64,000 nt of DNA from Halichoerus grypus (taxonomy: Eukaryota > Chordata > Mammalia > Carnivora > Phocidae). The position numbers and the translations under genes are program-made. Under the pieces are notes generated by a model. It saw only the letters and a list, made by a program, of their open reading frames with translations, was not told the origin of the DNA and searched no databases. Positions within the stretch are counted from its first letter, which is position 1, and each line of letters opens with the position of its first letter. Of the stretch, positions 43,121 through 55,450 are shown piece after piece. Location: contig NC_135717.1 of assembly GCF_964656455.1 (NCBI RefSeq), forward strand, positions 2,542,001-2,606,000, written 5' to 3'.

Positions 43121-44925
43121 ATTGAATCCGAGGTCACCTTTGAGGACAAACTGTTGCTTTGGGAAGGTCACTTAAGTAGGCTTTTGGTTATGTAGGACAA
43201 TATAGGATCTTATTCTGGAAAGTGGAGCCAAACTGTTCAGCTTAGTAAAATCTAAAGATTCATTCCCCACCCCTCAGCTGCCCCCTCACCACCACCATTG
43301 GAAGAAGTGTTGCACTTCTAGATTATTTTTTGTAGGTCTTCAGGGATGCCAGAGGCCTGGATTTCTGGAAGATAAACCCTCTTAATGGTTAGGTGAAACA
43401 CTAGGCTTCCTAGGGCCAGGTGGAATGTGGCCTCTTGAGTATTCATGTCAGTACTCATGTCATTCAATAAGGAGATTTTAAAGCATTGATCCTATAAGGA
43501 CAGCAATATTATTGAAGTAAGAGTATTTTAAGAAAAAGGAATCTAAAAAAAAAAAAAATGCTGGAAAAGAACAATTATAATAAGTATGGCTAGTTGTATC
43601 TTTATTTGAATCGATATGGCAAAAATATCAAAGGAGATAAAAACATCAGAATCAGTAAGAAGAAAGCCAGGGAGACATATAGGAAAAGTTATCAGTGAAG
43701 CTGAGAGAATTTTTTGCTCTTCTTTAGTAAGGAAATTGAAGAAAGTTTTACTTTAGACACCAGAGCCTGCAGTGAGATTCCTTACTTGCTGCTTCCTGAA
43801 AGATTTAATGTCTTCACTTCTGTTCATTTGCTCAGCATGTTAATTTTTTTTCTTTTCTTTCCTGCATCTAGGTGTTAGCCTGTTATTTAAAGTTGTCCTT
43901 GCCCTTAGAGACCCTGCTTAGATGCCACTTGCTCCAAGAAATTCCTCTCCATTTGCACAAACCAGAAATGATTTTTTTATGTTCTTGCTTTTCTTACAGC
44001 AATTTGTACCACTGACAACAGTTGATATAAATCTTCTGATATTTTCTAGTATGTGGAGCAATAGCTTTATAGGTTAAAGAGCATATTTCATTTGGCATTA
44101 GTAGTGTTTACATTGTCTTGAGTATACAGTACATACAGTGAGGTTTAGATTGCATGAGACTTGTGAGTACTGATGTACTATCACCACAAGGCAGTGAGGA
44201 GGAGGAGTATTCTTGGAAGACAGACTGATAGGTTAGAACTATCAGCAAAGAGAGAATGGGAAGGGCGTGGTACCAATTGGAAACCTGGAGACTTTTCCTA
44301 AAGCCACTGCTCCTGCTGTCTCTGCCAAAAGTTCTTGAAGCAGGAGCAAAATAAATTTTTCTCTGCTTTCTGATGAATCAATCAAGTCTACACCCTAACC
44401 ATTGGGTCCAAATACTCTTCCAAGGTGGTTTCCTATCCAGAAGACCTAGATACTTCCAACTTCCCTTTAGTTTCATTTCTGCCAAATTCTTGAGGCCAGG
44501 GGCTAATCCACTAGAACAGTATTTCCCTATAGCTTGGTTTTTAATTGTGTTCTGAATTTAGTTTATATTCCTAAATGGTTTTGCAAGTTTTTTCTCCCCA
44601 TGCCCTCAGAGGAAGTTATGTGCTTCTGAACCTCTCGGGTACCATTTTAGTAAATTAAGAATTCAGTTCACTGAATGATACCCCTGTGGCCTGAAAGAGT
44701 TAATACAAGTTTCTTAAGTACCTTATTAATTCCCAGGGAATAATTTATGCATTAGAGTGTAGCTTAGTATCTAGTCACTTACACACTATGGATTTTTTTT
44801 TCCCTTTGGAAAGTAGATTTGAACCTTTGAAAAACAAATGGAGATTGAGCTTAAGTCAAAGAATCCTGTTTCATAAAAAATGTAAACATGTAACATTTAG
44901 GTGAGAGAAGTGGTGTTATTTTAAT
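43121..44925. other. Low-repeat segment with possible L2
   Basis: GATGCCACTTGCTCCAAGAAATTCCTCT (in parts, about 43920-43955) has weak L2 resemblance on the plus strand. A poly(A) run lies at 43547-43558. No exon or gene is supported. Confidence 0.4.
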
Positions 44926-45042
44926 AGTGAAGATGAAGCAGGTTCAAATCCCAGCTCAGCCCTGTACTTTTATGAGACCTTGGTAGATTAACCTCTCTGT
45001 ATTTTTCTCCTCTCTGAAGTGGGGATGATGCTTACATCAGAG
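44926..45042 (+). repeat. MIR, first copy
   Basis: CAGGTTCAAATCCCAGCTCAGCC, then GAGACCTTGGTAGATTAACCTCTCTG and CTCTGAAGTGGGGATGATG (given in parts), is the sense MIR core. Confidence 0.85.
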
Positions 45043-45310
45043 ACAACATGGAACAGTGGGTTAATCACTTAGTGCATTTGGGTTATGCCCAAAAACTTGG
45101 GTTCATTTCCTGGTTTCACTACTTGATAGCTATGTGACCTTATGCTTAATTAAACTCTTGATTCATAACAACTCAGTAGTGTGAGCTATTTTTATTATTT
45201 ATCAGTATGACTTTTGGAGCAGATCAAATGAAGTAGGGGATAAAGAGTACCAAGTACTGTGTCTAGGACATAGTAGCAAACACTGAATAGAGCATAGCTT
45301 TGCTATATTA
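45043..45310 (+). repeat. MIR, second copy
   Basis: ACATGGAACAGTGGGTTAAT, TTCATTTCCTGGTTTCACTACTTGATAGCTATGTGACC (in parts), then AAATGAAGTAGGGGATAAAG and TACTGTGTCTAGGACATAGTAG follow the full MIR order. It lies directly next to the first copy in the same orientation. Confidence 0.8.
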
Positions 45311-46650
45311 TTCATTACAGAAGGTTTATCTGTAGAGTTCCAGTTTTAAGTTGCAGATGTAATAAGCCACTTACCATATAAAATATTGTGACACTCCTTA
45401 CCTTATTTCTTATGTTGTTAGGTTCTGTCCTATCTCTGGAAGGTACTCCTCACAGTTTTATATGTGTCAGCAGAGAGTTTATGTGGCTGGCTTGCTCCTC
45501 CTGCTCCTTTTTACAACCTAGGCAGCAGTATCTTGGAAGTGAACTTTAGTTTTGGCATTTTGTTCATTTCCCTTCTATATCCTCTTTTCTTCCTGCTTTT
45601 GCTGTCTTCTTCCTCAGTCTTCCATTGCCTTCAGCTGCCCTATGGTTGCAGTTTTAAAGAAAAACATCATGTATGTAGGTGTATGACTTTGACATTATGA
45701 GGACTGTGGTTTTGTGATAAGAGCAGGGTCTTACCCTTATTAGACTATGGCTCACTATTACCTAATGGGAAAGTCATTCTTGGAGTCCCTCATCTGAAAA
45801 AGAGGCCAGCTCTTCAGGCTGGAGAGTGGAATAGGCTGGGGAGAGAGTGGTGGGAAGAACTCTGGTTTATAAGATGGATTTCTCCTTGACTCTTGGACCT
45901 GAGGGTGAGTGACTAGGATGTCCAGAAAGGAGTTAATTGCCCTGGTGTTTTTCTAATAGGGACCAGCTATGTGGAGGCAGATGGAGGACTAAGAGTTAGG
46001 AATATGGGCAAGTAGTCTGTGGAGTTAAACCTCCCTTTTGGGGCCAGAGCCACATGTACATTGAGATAGCATCCTGGTTGGCAGATCTAAGGGGTTTACT
46101 TCTTGGGCATTGTTGGACTGTTGATGAAGTAGTAAAAGGAGGATAAAGTTCTACTTGGGGCCTTTATATATCCCATGTTTATGCCATCTTTTTATGAAGT
46201 ACCATAATGAATGTTCATGCTGTTGGTGGTGTATGGGTGAGGTGCCCCAGTAACAGTAAGTTTGGTTTGGAAGGGATGACTTATTTTGAGTCAGTTAGTA
46301 TATAATGGATCAAAGTGAAAGAGTGAGAGACACCCCCCCCCCCGACCAGCAAATGACATAATCTAAAAACAATAACAGGATGAATATGCCACAGTGGAAA
46401 AAGTCACTTGACAGCTCAAAAAAATTTTTTGTGTCTGTCTGAGCATTATCTGTTGAAGACAGTGATTTATTGGAGATGGTATCCTAGGGCAGGCATATTT
46501 TCATAGTGGAATGCATACAACATGATACCACAAACGTCTAAAACCAATAAATAACTCCCTTTGTCAGGATTCCAATCTACTGTGTGCTCATTTGATATTA
46601 CTTGTTCTCCACTGTAGTTCACCTATGAAGACAGATTACAGTGATCGGAG
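45311..46650. other. Low-repeat segment
   Basis: GC-balanced unassigned DNA. An 11-C run lies at 46333-46343. A 78-codon frame at 45464-45700 has no recognisable product and is not called. Confidence 0.45.
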
Positions 46651-46664
46651 GTATTCGGTGTTCA

Positions 46665-46838
46665 GGGGCGCCTGGGTTGCTCAGTCAGTTAAGTGTCTGA
46701 CTTTGGCTCAGGTCATGATCTTGGGATCCTGGGATCAAGCCCCGTGTTGGGTTCCGTGCTTAGTGGGGAGTCTGCTTGTCCCTCTCCCTCTGCCCCTCCC
46801 CCCGTGCTCTCTCTCACTCTCAAATAAAATCTTAAAAA
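46665..46838 (+). repeat. CAN-SINE, older variant
   Basis: Target duplication GTATTCGGTGTTCA and GTATTCAGTGTTCA (46651-46664, 46839-46852). The body CCCTCTGCCCCTCCCCCCGTG lacks the GCTTGTGTTCC segment, and the tail CAAATAAAATCTTAAAAA is short. Confidence 0.95.
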
Positions 46839-47102
46839 GTATTCAGTGTTCAGTCTTTTTGACAGTTTTTCATTTTCTTGTAAATGACTAGTAATATTGG
46901 TAAAATGTCCTTTTGCTTTATGTAATTGACTGCCTTTAAGTTTGGCCTGTTTGAGGTGTTTTTCCTGAGTCTGATCAACTCTAGAATCATGAAAAGATCT
47001 CTGGGCCGTAAGACTGAGGATCTTATCCTGGACTGCTGCTATGTGTGGCATTTGTCTATGGCCAGCTAGCCTTTTCCTAGTGATGTCTCAGCTTTTACTT
47101 CT

Positions 47103-47299
47103 TTTTTTTTTTTAATATTTTTTTTTTATTTTTCAGAGAAAGAGAGGGAGAGAAAAAGAGAAAGCACAAGCAGGGAGAGCGGCAGGCAGAGGGAGAAGCA
47201 GGCTCCCTGTTAAGCAAGGAGCCTGATCTGGGACTTGTCCTGGGATCATGACCTGAGCTGAAGGCAGACACTTAACTGGATGAGCCACCCAGGCGTCCC
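47103..47299 (-). repeat. CAN-SINE, first of two at one site
   Basis: It is followed and preceded by TCAGCTTTTACTTCT. The body is GAAAGCACAAGCAGGGAGAGCGG (in parts), with a shortened GATCTGGGACTTGTCCTGGG segment. Confidence 0.95.
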
Positions 47300-47314
47300 T
47301 CAGCTTTTACTTCT

Positions 47315-47507
47315 TTTTTTTTTTTTAAAGATTTTATTTATTTGAGAGAGAGAGAATGAGAGAGAGCACATGAGAGGGGGGAGAGTCAGAGGGAGCAGCA
47401 GACTCTCTGCCGAGCAGGGAGCCCGATGTGGGACTCGATCCAGGGACTCCAGGATCATGACCTGAGCCGAAGGCAGTCGCTTAACCAACTGAGCCACCCA
47501 GGCGCCC
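47315..47507 (-). repeat. CAN-SINE, second of two at one site
   Basis: A different subfamily from its neighbour: GAGCACATGAGAGGGGGGAG and GACTCGATCCAGGGACTCCA. It is flanked by the same TCAGCTTTTACTTCT, now present three times (47088-47102, 47300-47314, 47508-47522). Confidence 0.95.
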
Positions 47508-47522
47508 TCAGCTTTTACTTCT

Positions 47523-48165
47523 ATAGTTGCCAAACATGTCAATTTTGCTCCATTTCATATGCTAAACTTTGTACCTGTTTATTCACTTATTACAATTAAT
47601 CATGCATCTGGAAGTTGGCTTGAAACTTTAAAAAATTAGACAATTATAATAATCAGTTTTTCCCCCATTAAAAGTGAAAAAAGTTTTGTTTCTGAGGAAT
47701 TTGGCTTCAGATGGTTTTTATTTTGGGCTTGATGTTAAAAGAGAATTATGATAGAGTAAACACAATTAATAACATCTGGTTGCTGCAAGGATCAATAATG
47801 TCCGATACATAGATATCTATTTTGTGCTAATATACCTAAGTTTCAGTGGATAAAACTAGAAGAATAAAAACAAATTTGAAAGCTGCTTGGTAACTGCCTA
47901 AATGGTAGTTATTCTAAGAGTCTGCTGCCATCATTTTTAATGGGGTAGCCTTGTACTTTCATGGATTGGTTAATCTTAAAAACCAGATGGTAGTTGTAGC
48001 AAAATTTCATGAAGATTTTATGTCCTGTGCTTTGCTATCAGCGAAAAGCATGAGAATTTATTAACTAGGGAAGTTAAACATTACCCTCAGTGAGAAAACA
48101 AGCATATAAGAATAAAAATTGATGAATCATTTTATTTACCTAATAATTTATTGTCATTACTCAAA
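47523..48165. other. Unassigned AT-rich sequence
   Basis: No element is recognised. It becomes A-rich toward the plus-strand L1 fragment. Confidence 0.5.
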
Positions 48166-49022
48166 AGGAATACAAGGGGGAAAATGAGAAAAAAATGGAG
48201 ACCTTAGCACCATTGTCTTCTACAAAGAAAAAAAGAAGAGGCAGGAAAAACAACATAAATTCAGGTGTTAGTAATTACAATAAATGTAAGGAGACTAGAT
48301 GATTCAGTTAAAAAACAGTTTGTCAGATTGGGTGAAATAACCCAAATCCAAGGAGATGCTAGGTTTACAAGAAGCATATCTAAAGGATACAGAAAGAAAT
48401 GGAAAATTATATTTCAGGGTTATTCTAATCAAAAGAAAGCTGGTGTAACTATATTGATAAGAGACAAAAGAGACATTAAGGTAAAAGGCATTAGTAGAGA
48501 TGAAGAAAATCTCTACACAATGGTAAACTGTTCAGTTCATCAGCTATAAAAACTTACGTACCCAGTGACATAGGTGTGAATTATATAAGCAAGATCGACA
48601 GGAAAAATAGCCAAATTCACACACCTGTGGGAACTTAATACCCCCCCCCCGAATAATTGATAGACCTAGCAGACAGAAAATTCAGAAGGATGTAGGTGAT
48701 TTAAAGAGCCTGAATAACAACTTTGACCTAATAGAGATACATAGAACATTACTTACGCTTCCTGTGTAACCCATTTTTTTCAAGCATATATGGAACATTT
48801 GACATTGGTTATGTATAGACTGTAAAGCAAGTCTCAACAAATGTTTGAAATCCTGTAGAGTATGTTCCCTAACTATGGTGGAATTATGCAAAGACTCAAT
48901 AATCAAAAGAGAACAGGAAAATCCCCATATGTCTAAAAATTAAGAAATATACTTACAAACGCCTTATAAATTAATAGTTACATAAAAGTACCAGAAGGCT
49001 GAAAAATTGTCATTTAAAAACC
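48166..49022 (+). repeat. Ancient L1, ORF2 endonuclease region
   Basis: The open frame 48265-48549 retains an L1 endonuclease order: a start like 'LVITINVRRLDDSVKK', then QKKAGVTILIRDKRDIKVK near its end, matching residues about 8-85 of the intact ORF2. GTTTACAAGAAGCATATCTA is the QEAHL region. A 10-C run at 48641-48650 interrupts the part corresponding to GDFN. Confidence 0.75.
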
Positions 49023-49043
49023 AAAAAAAAAAAAAAAAAAAAA
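49023..49043. repeat. Poly(A) tract
   Basis: An A run of about 20 follows the L1 fragment (CCAAAAAA...AATCCC). It may be a tail of a lost or truncated retroelement. Confidence 0.6.
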
Positions 49044-50615
49044 TCCCTGCGCTGCTGAAGGTGGTACCTAAAAAGTGTCATCATTTGGGTGTATTTTTCT
49101 TAATGTCCAAGTATTTGATACTTCTGTATTCCAGGGATCTCCAGTATTTTTGAAAATTTTCTTTTCCCTGGAGGTTAATGATCATCTAAGTTGGATTAGG
49201 AAAGTAAGTCTCTGAGCTAAATGGGGAAAAACTCCTGCTGGTGGCAAGAGGGTGTGCCATGACCAGGAAGTCTGTGGATTTATTAGAAATAGAACATTTA
49301 TATGCTGGTTTTAGTTCACGGTCTGTGACCCCTCTTTTTATTTACCTAGAGCTGGAAGACCAGCTGAGCCTATAATGTGACCTTGGTCTAGCTGCTTAAG
49401 AGAATTTGAGGCCCAGACAGGTTGAAGTAGATTATTTTTACTTCTGTATTTAAATAATGGTAACAGAGGCAACTTTAGGCCCTCACACATGCACAGGTTT
49501 GGCATTTAACCACCTCTTCTCATTTCTGTTTCTGAGGAAAAGAAAGGAGACTTTGTTACTACTGATTGTTGGTGATCTAGAGAAATTTACTCCCTCACCC
49601 TCCCCGTTCCCTTTCTCTTTCCTTTTCAAAAAGATTCAGTCATTCCCAGCTTCTAGTAAAGAAATGAGTTCAGGCCTACAGTTTGAAAGAGTGAGAATCT
49701 AAAGCAGAGCAGACACCAGGTTGAAGAAATAATTTGTCATGTCACGGATGCAGGAACACGCTATATATGGGAAGAGTTTGTTGGAGTAGAAAGGCTCTGT
49801 CTTGAGGAAAAACAAAGCATAGAAAGGTATGTTAAATGTCAGGTAAATGTGTTTCTGGTGATCATGTCCCATTGGCTCATTAGTTTTTTTTAAAATTTTC
49901 CACATTATCCCAATTTATAGTTTCTTTTCCTCAGGCAGTTTCTCTAACTTGTTACCTTTTCTTGTCATTGGTACCTTTTTTGAGTAGAGGCTGGATGTGT
50001 AAGTGATGTATATGACAGCATAGAAAAACTCAACTATTAAGTAGATTAGATCCCTTTTTACTTATCTTACAGCACCTTACTTAATCCTGGGTCACTATTT
50101 ACAAGTTTTAATGAATATCTTTCATTTTAGCATTATTTTGAAACTTGATGGCATTTAGAATAAAAGTGCACATAAACTTAGTCCATATTTGGATTTATAA
50201 AATATATGGACAAGGACTCCTGTTTTTTTAAATAAGCATAACTTACAAAAAATTAAAACACAATAATGTAGAAAAAGTTATTTTCATACTTCTTGTTATT
50301 AACCCATATTCTATGTTTCTACTCTGTAAAATTCAAAAAATGTTTAGCTCTTACTAGTTGTGCCCTGTGTGTAGTTTCCTTGATGGTTCATCCCAAAAAT
50401 GTCTTTCTGAATGCCCAGTGGGGTGGGCAACCCCTAGACCTGTTAAAATGATGATACTTCCACTCTGTCATGAACAGAAACCACAATAACTAGATTAATG
50501 CACACAGACCATGAGAATGATAGCCACAGGGGTCGTGTTTATCATTTTTGGGTGAAGGACTGTTCAGAGTGGATTCCATACAAATGGTGAATAGAAGCAG
50601 TCTGACGTACTTGGG
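49044..50615. other. SINE-free unassigned sequence
   Basis: About 1.6 kb without recognisable repeats. A pyrimidine-rich patch lies at 49588-49625. The 81-codon frame at 49457-49702 is not supported by any similarity I can see. Confidence 0.45.
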
Positions 50616-50619
50616 CACA

Positions 50620-50815
50620 TCCATTGTGTCAGCCTGCTTGCAGTGTGCTTTCCATAGGGCACCTCATGTGGTCCCTGTCATGATTCCTTGAGGTTGGAGC
50701 TGGGAAACCAGACCTAAGTGAGATTGACCAACTTTCCCAGGTAACACATTTCATGGTTGAACTGGGTTCCGAATCAACATTTTAGACCACTGTCCATTTT
50801 ACCAAGATTCAGATT
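50620..50815 (-). repeat. MIR remnant
   Basis: GAGATTGACCAACTTTCCCAGG, ACACATTTCATGGTTGAACTGGGTTCCGAATC (in parts) and TTTAGACCACTGTCCATTTTACC follow the antisense MIR order ('ttgcccaaggtcacacagc...gggattcgaacc...tctgactccagagcc'). Confidence 0.6.
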
Positions 50816-51410
50816 ATTTTGTAAGGCAGGCAAAAAACCAGGGCTGTGGACAAATCAGGATAATATGACTTTATTTTAGGCCTTATGTTTATGTCTGGAA
50901 AGTTGAACATGAAAAGGTTGTTTTGAAATGCTGTTTTTCATCGGTACTTACGATCAGTCTAGAAATTAATTTTCTGCGAAAAATGTTGATAAAAGAAACA
51001 TCATAAATGTTAAATTTAACAGTCTTCATATTTCATTTGCAAGAACATTTTTAGTCATTTAATACTTTAACAGCTGAAAAAAATTTAGATGATCTGTATT
51101 TTTTTCATGTATATCAAAGTCACACGTTTATTAAATCACATACAGTTAATTACATTTCACTGGGAATTCATAGTGACTTTATAAGTCTGGAGTAGACTGT
51201 TTAAATAGCCCTCCTAGCTAAGGCATTAACCCTTGCCCTTATTAAAAACATATCCTGAAGGATAAGGGCAAAATATGATTGATTATGCTGTGCTTAAATA
51301 TCTCAAAATGAAATAAAATGAAGCAAAGTTAAATAAGAAAACTGGACTAAACTATGTTAAAGAATTCTCACTGCTGTGCTTAAAAATAATCCACCAGACA
51401 ACACTTAATG
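50816..51410. other. Unassigned AT-rich sequence
   Basis: Nothing is recognised. Confidence 0.5.
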
Positions 51411-51902
51411 TACAGATCTTCCTTGCTTTATGGTGGGGTTACTTCCCAATAAGACCATGTAAGTTAAAAATATCATTAAGTCAAAAGTGTATTTAATACA
51501 CCTACCAAACATCATATCTCAGCCTAGCCTACCTCAGTTGTGCTCAGAACACTTGAGTTAGCCTATAGTTGGGCAAAACCATTTAACACAAGGCCAGTTT
51601 TATAATAAAGGGCTGAACATATCACGTAATTCATTGGACACTGTGCTGAAAGTGAAAAATGGTTGTGTGGGTGCAGGATGGTTGTAAGTGCATAGGTTAC
51701 GCTCATCATGGGACCGCTGACTGGGAGCTATGGCTCACTGCTGCCCAGCATCACGAGAGTATGACACTGCTCGTGGTAGCCCGGGAAAAGAACAAAGTTC
51801 AAAATTTGAAGTATGGTTTCTACTGAACACATATGGTTTTTGCACCATCGTAAAGGTGAAAAATCCTAAGGTGAGCCATCGTTAAGTCAGGAACTGTCTG
51901 TA
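51411..51902. mobile_element. Non-autonomous Tc1/mariner-like (Tigger type) DNA transposon
   Basis: Imperfect terminal inverted repeats start TACAGATCTTCCTTGCTTTA on the left, and on the right (reverse complement) TACAGACAGTTCCTGACTTA, with TA at both ends as the target dinucleotide. Internal landmarks: GCCTAGCCTACCTCAGTTGTGCTCAGAACAC (in parts), CAGCATCACGAGAGTATGAC and TTTCTACTGAACACATATGG. There is no transposase frame. The length of 492 bp suits a non-autonomous derivative. The exact family name is not assigned. Confidence 0.75.
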
Positions 51903-52909
51903 TGTTGAAGTGTCTACTTTCTAATCATATGATTGGAAACAAGTCTTCATTTATTGTCTCATTTTCTTTGACTAAACTGGGATGGACCTATTTGGCCACA
52001 TCTGTTTGTTTTTTAGTCATGTTAGGTGATAATTTCATTGATATATTGATATGCAGCAAGGTTTTTTTTTTTTTAAAGTAACTGAAGATTTCAGCATAAC
52101 TCGTATCTAAAACTTGATCATGAATATTCTCTGAAATTAGGACTAAAAGTCTGTTAAAATATAAATGAGTTGTCATTCACATAGATAATGGAATTACTTT
52201 TAAAATACAGATCTCTTTTGTTGAAAATGTACTGTTTGCCATTTGTAAATTTAAGTTTCAGTACAACCACTGTTTCCAGTCAGGCTTCTCTTCTGCTCTC
52301 TGCATCCATGCGCTTCCCTGTTCTTCTCTCTCCACAGATGCCTTTCACAGGAGAAATGGAAGCTGTAGTGGGAACATTCTGAATTTCCTGAGTTTTCTGA
52401 ATTTTAATGAAATTTCGGAAACTGTCCCCTGAATTAAATTTATCTATCATGCCCAGATTCATTATCCATTAAATCTGCTCTTTTATGCTTTCCATATTCT
52501 TACCTTCCCAGGTTGAGAGGGCAGGGCATAGACCTTTGCAGCACATTCCCAGACTTGTCCTCTAGAGGGTATTTATCTGGTAATTCTCCTTATAGCTGGT
52601 TCTGCAAAGTTAGAAATCACACAGTTGTCCCAGCATTCATGACATTCTTCCATCCTGCCCTCCTGTCCCCTTACCATGAGGTCTGCACTGTGGGGGTGGA
52701 ATACCACATAGCTCTTATGGACTGTGCTTCCTGATGAGGAACACTGCTGAAAGAGGGGGTTCATGACCTCGTAGAGTAAGGCTCCCCATGTCAGTTTCAT
52801 TAGGTTATACAAGTCTTCGTGGTCTGAGGATCTTCCAGGGGCTCACAGCTGGTCTGTCTGTAGGTTGGAAATCCATTGCCTTCCTCAAGTCATCTGTACC
52901 TCTTAAATT
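51903..52909. other. Unassigned, with an acceptor-like motif
   Basis: At about 52312-52338 the plus strand has GCTTCCCTGTTCTTCTCTCTCCACAG followed by ATGCCTTTC (given in parts), a strong acceptor-like tract. The frame after it closes within 15 codons. No gene is called. Confidence 0.4.
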
Positions 52910-53055
52910 GTTTAGTCTTTTTTTTTTGGTGAAATACAGCACAAATAAAGTGCATAAAGCAGATGTACATTTCAACCAAGTGTAAAACACCTGTGTGATC
53001 ATCACATAGATCAAGAAGTGGGACACTGCTGGCTCCCAGAGGCCCTTGAGTGTGT
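52910..53055 (-). repeat. L1 3'-end fragment
   Basis: GTGAAATACAGCACAAATAAAGTGCATAAAG, ACATTTCAACCAAGTGTAAA, GTGATCATCACATAGATCAAG and CTGCTGGCTCCCAGAGG follow the antisense L1M 3' pattern ('ggtgaaatatacataca...accacccagatcaagat...cagcaccccagaagg'). Confidence 0.5.
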
Positions 53056-54900
53056 TACGGTTTCTGTAAAGATTAAGGCAGGTATTCCATGAGTTTATCC
53101 TCAGATTCCTATGTTTTGATTTAAACAAGTTAGGAGGCTGCAATTTAGAGTATGAGATTCACTCCTTCATTGTTTTCACCAATCTTTGGATTTTAGTTTC
53201 CTGTTTCTCATGTTTAGTTTTCTGTATGGATTCTGAAGATTATTTTCTTTGACTAAACCAGTAGGTGTAGAGTTATGTGTTTGCTAAAATTATTTGTTAC
53301 AATGTAATATAATTAAAAGAAACTTTTTTCATTTTTTGAAAACCTCATATTATTCTGAGATTGTTTCCTGATGCTAATTTTAGTGTCAGTAATTTGTCAT
53401 TCTTTTATACACATGATGTCTTTTCAACATTTCTTTTGAAAATCTGAGCTCATCAGAAAAATACCTGCTTGGCCACATTAATCTTTTTAAGTATCTCTCT
53501 AATTTCTTGAAATCCTGTGTTTATATCCGAATTTAAGATTTTAGAGACTCTGGACACTCCTGTTGATGTACACGCTGATACTCATGGTTGTAGGGAATGT
53601 GACATTTTGTTTTTGTGTCTTTTTCTCTTGCTTTGCCTGTTTATCAGGCTTTTTCCTCTTCTCTTTTTCTGCTGCCTCTGTCTCCATCCATCTTTCTCTC
53701 TTCCCTTCCCTTCTCTTTCTTACTCTAACTGAACATGATACAGAAACGAACAAACCCACAGAACCAAGTTTTTAAACTAATGGTGCAAGTGCTCAGATTG
53801 TCTAGATATCCTATAGCTGTGACCTGAGGGATGGAAGAGAAAGGCAAATAGATTTTAATGAGTAAAGAGTTAGGAACATATTTTAGGATGTCCTGATAGG
53901 TGCACATACTGTTAATGTGACCACTGAGCATATCTTCTGCAATGACTATATCTTCTTGAAAACAGAAAGATAAACCATGAACTTTTTCTGCTATTGGATT
54001 TATGATTTGGGATTAAGCATATTTTTTCTTCCCCATTCATGCTCTCTGAGTTATGGTCAGGTGTATTTCTCAGTTATATTTGGTTTAAAAACCTGTAGAG
54101 TAACACAAGCAGCATAGCATAGTAAAACTTTATTAATGACATTCGTAGACTGATGTGTAAGCCTTTCCCATTCATCTCTGGCTGAAGTAGTAGAAGTGAT
54201 GATTTTTGACAATTTTTTTCAGTAGTCAGTTACTTTAATGAGGGAGGCTAGCTGGAACAATTATCTAATCATTAAAATGTTCTTTCAAGCTTACAGTGTA
54301 AGTTAAGGTATGACTCATAAAAAAAGTTTTTCTATAAAAACCATCTCAAAATAGAATTAAGTGTTGTTTGGAATTACTATGCACCTAGAATTTTCTGTAG
54401 GATTGAAGGTGGTAGCAGCTCTGAGCATTGATATTGATTTTGAAAATTAAACCAATTGGCAGTCGTCCCCTGGAGGACTTGGTTTCTGAGTCCTTTATAT
54501 GTACTTGCACTACAGTAAATAAAAATTCGTTCTAGATGGAGCCAGAATGTGATGGATTTTAAGCATTTAATAAAAGCTTTAAATATTTTAACTATTAAGG
54601 TTTTCTTTGCAGTTGCAAATAAGGATCAAGTAATGATTGTTATAGATAAGAATATAGTACACTCATTTCTAAGGCTTGGTTTGGAAGGTTAGTGCAGCTT
54701 TCCCCCAGAAGTCTCTAAATTAGAGCCTGGTTTTCAGACTGATCCTCAGAGCTCCAGAGTTAGAGTTTCCTGAGGTATCACTTTGGGGGTAAGGAATACA
54801 GGTAGGGATATGTGTGTTGGGGGTAGACATTGTTCCTCTTACCTTGCCAGCTCTGCTCTTACTTATTTGCCTCTGTATAACAGTCTAAGATTTCAAGAAA
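53056..54900. other. Unassigned sequence
   Basis: AT-rich. It includes a strong pyrimidine tract at about 53606-53730. No repeat or gene is recognised. Confidence 0.45.
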
Positions 54901-55450
54901 GGCTGGCTTTTGTAAAAATGAAAAGTTGAAAAATTAGTGAGCTGTGGCATCTATAGCTTTCTGTCTAGGATTGTTTTTCTTCTATATTCTGGTTCTTTTT
55001 GCAAACCCCACCTTCATCCCATACCGTGTGCACATGCCTGAGTGCAGCGGTTTGGTGGAAGCTGAAGGTTACTGTGCCTCTCCTGTTTACCCCCCCCAGC
55101 ATGGAACTCATCGTGGAGACACACTTAGTTCAAGGGATGGGCATGTGAGCAACCAGGTCATTTGGCTTCCCATTTGGTACTTTTCCACAGGAGTACCAAG
55201 GAAAGACTGCCTTTTTTTCTTGGATTGCTACTTGTCTGTGGGCTGCCAAGTGGCCTGCTTCCTGGCTGAGGGAGAGCTCTTGAGAAGAATGCAGCACATA
55301 GAGGGAGCACAGCCAGGGACTGTGCCCTGCCACCACTCTAGGAATCTGGTTCCTACAAAGGTAGGGGCCTTCCACTCCTGGGCTACTCACTTGCATGGTG
55401 CGGACATGCTCGCTCGCCCGCTATGTGATGATTTTTCCATGTAGAATTAA
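54901..55450. other. GC-balanced segment with a long open frame
   Basis: A plus-strand frame is open from 54944 to 55444 (166 codons). The first ATG in frame is at 55034, leaving about 136 codons. The predicted product has no family I recognise, no retrocopy signs and no splice-site support. The opposite strand is also open at 55130-55396. It is described here but not called as a gene. Confidence 0.3.

Noticed and set aside
48265..48549. Possible new gene with QKKAGVTILI text
   Set aside because: It matches the L1 endonuclease N-terminal region in order and is followed by stops. An ancient L1 fragment.
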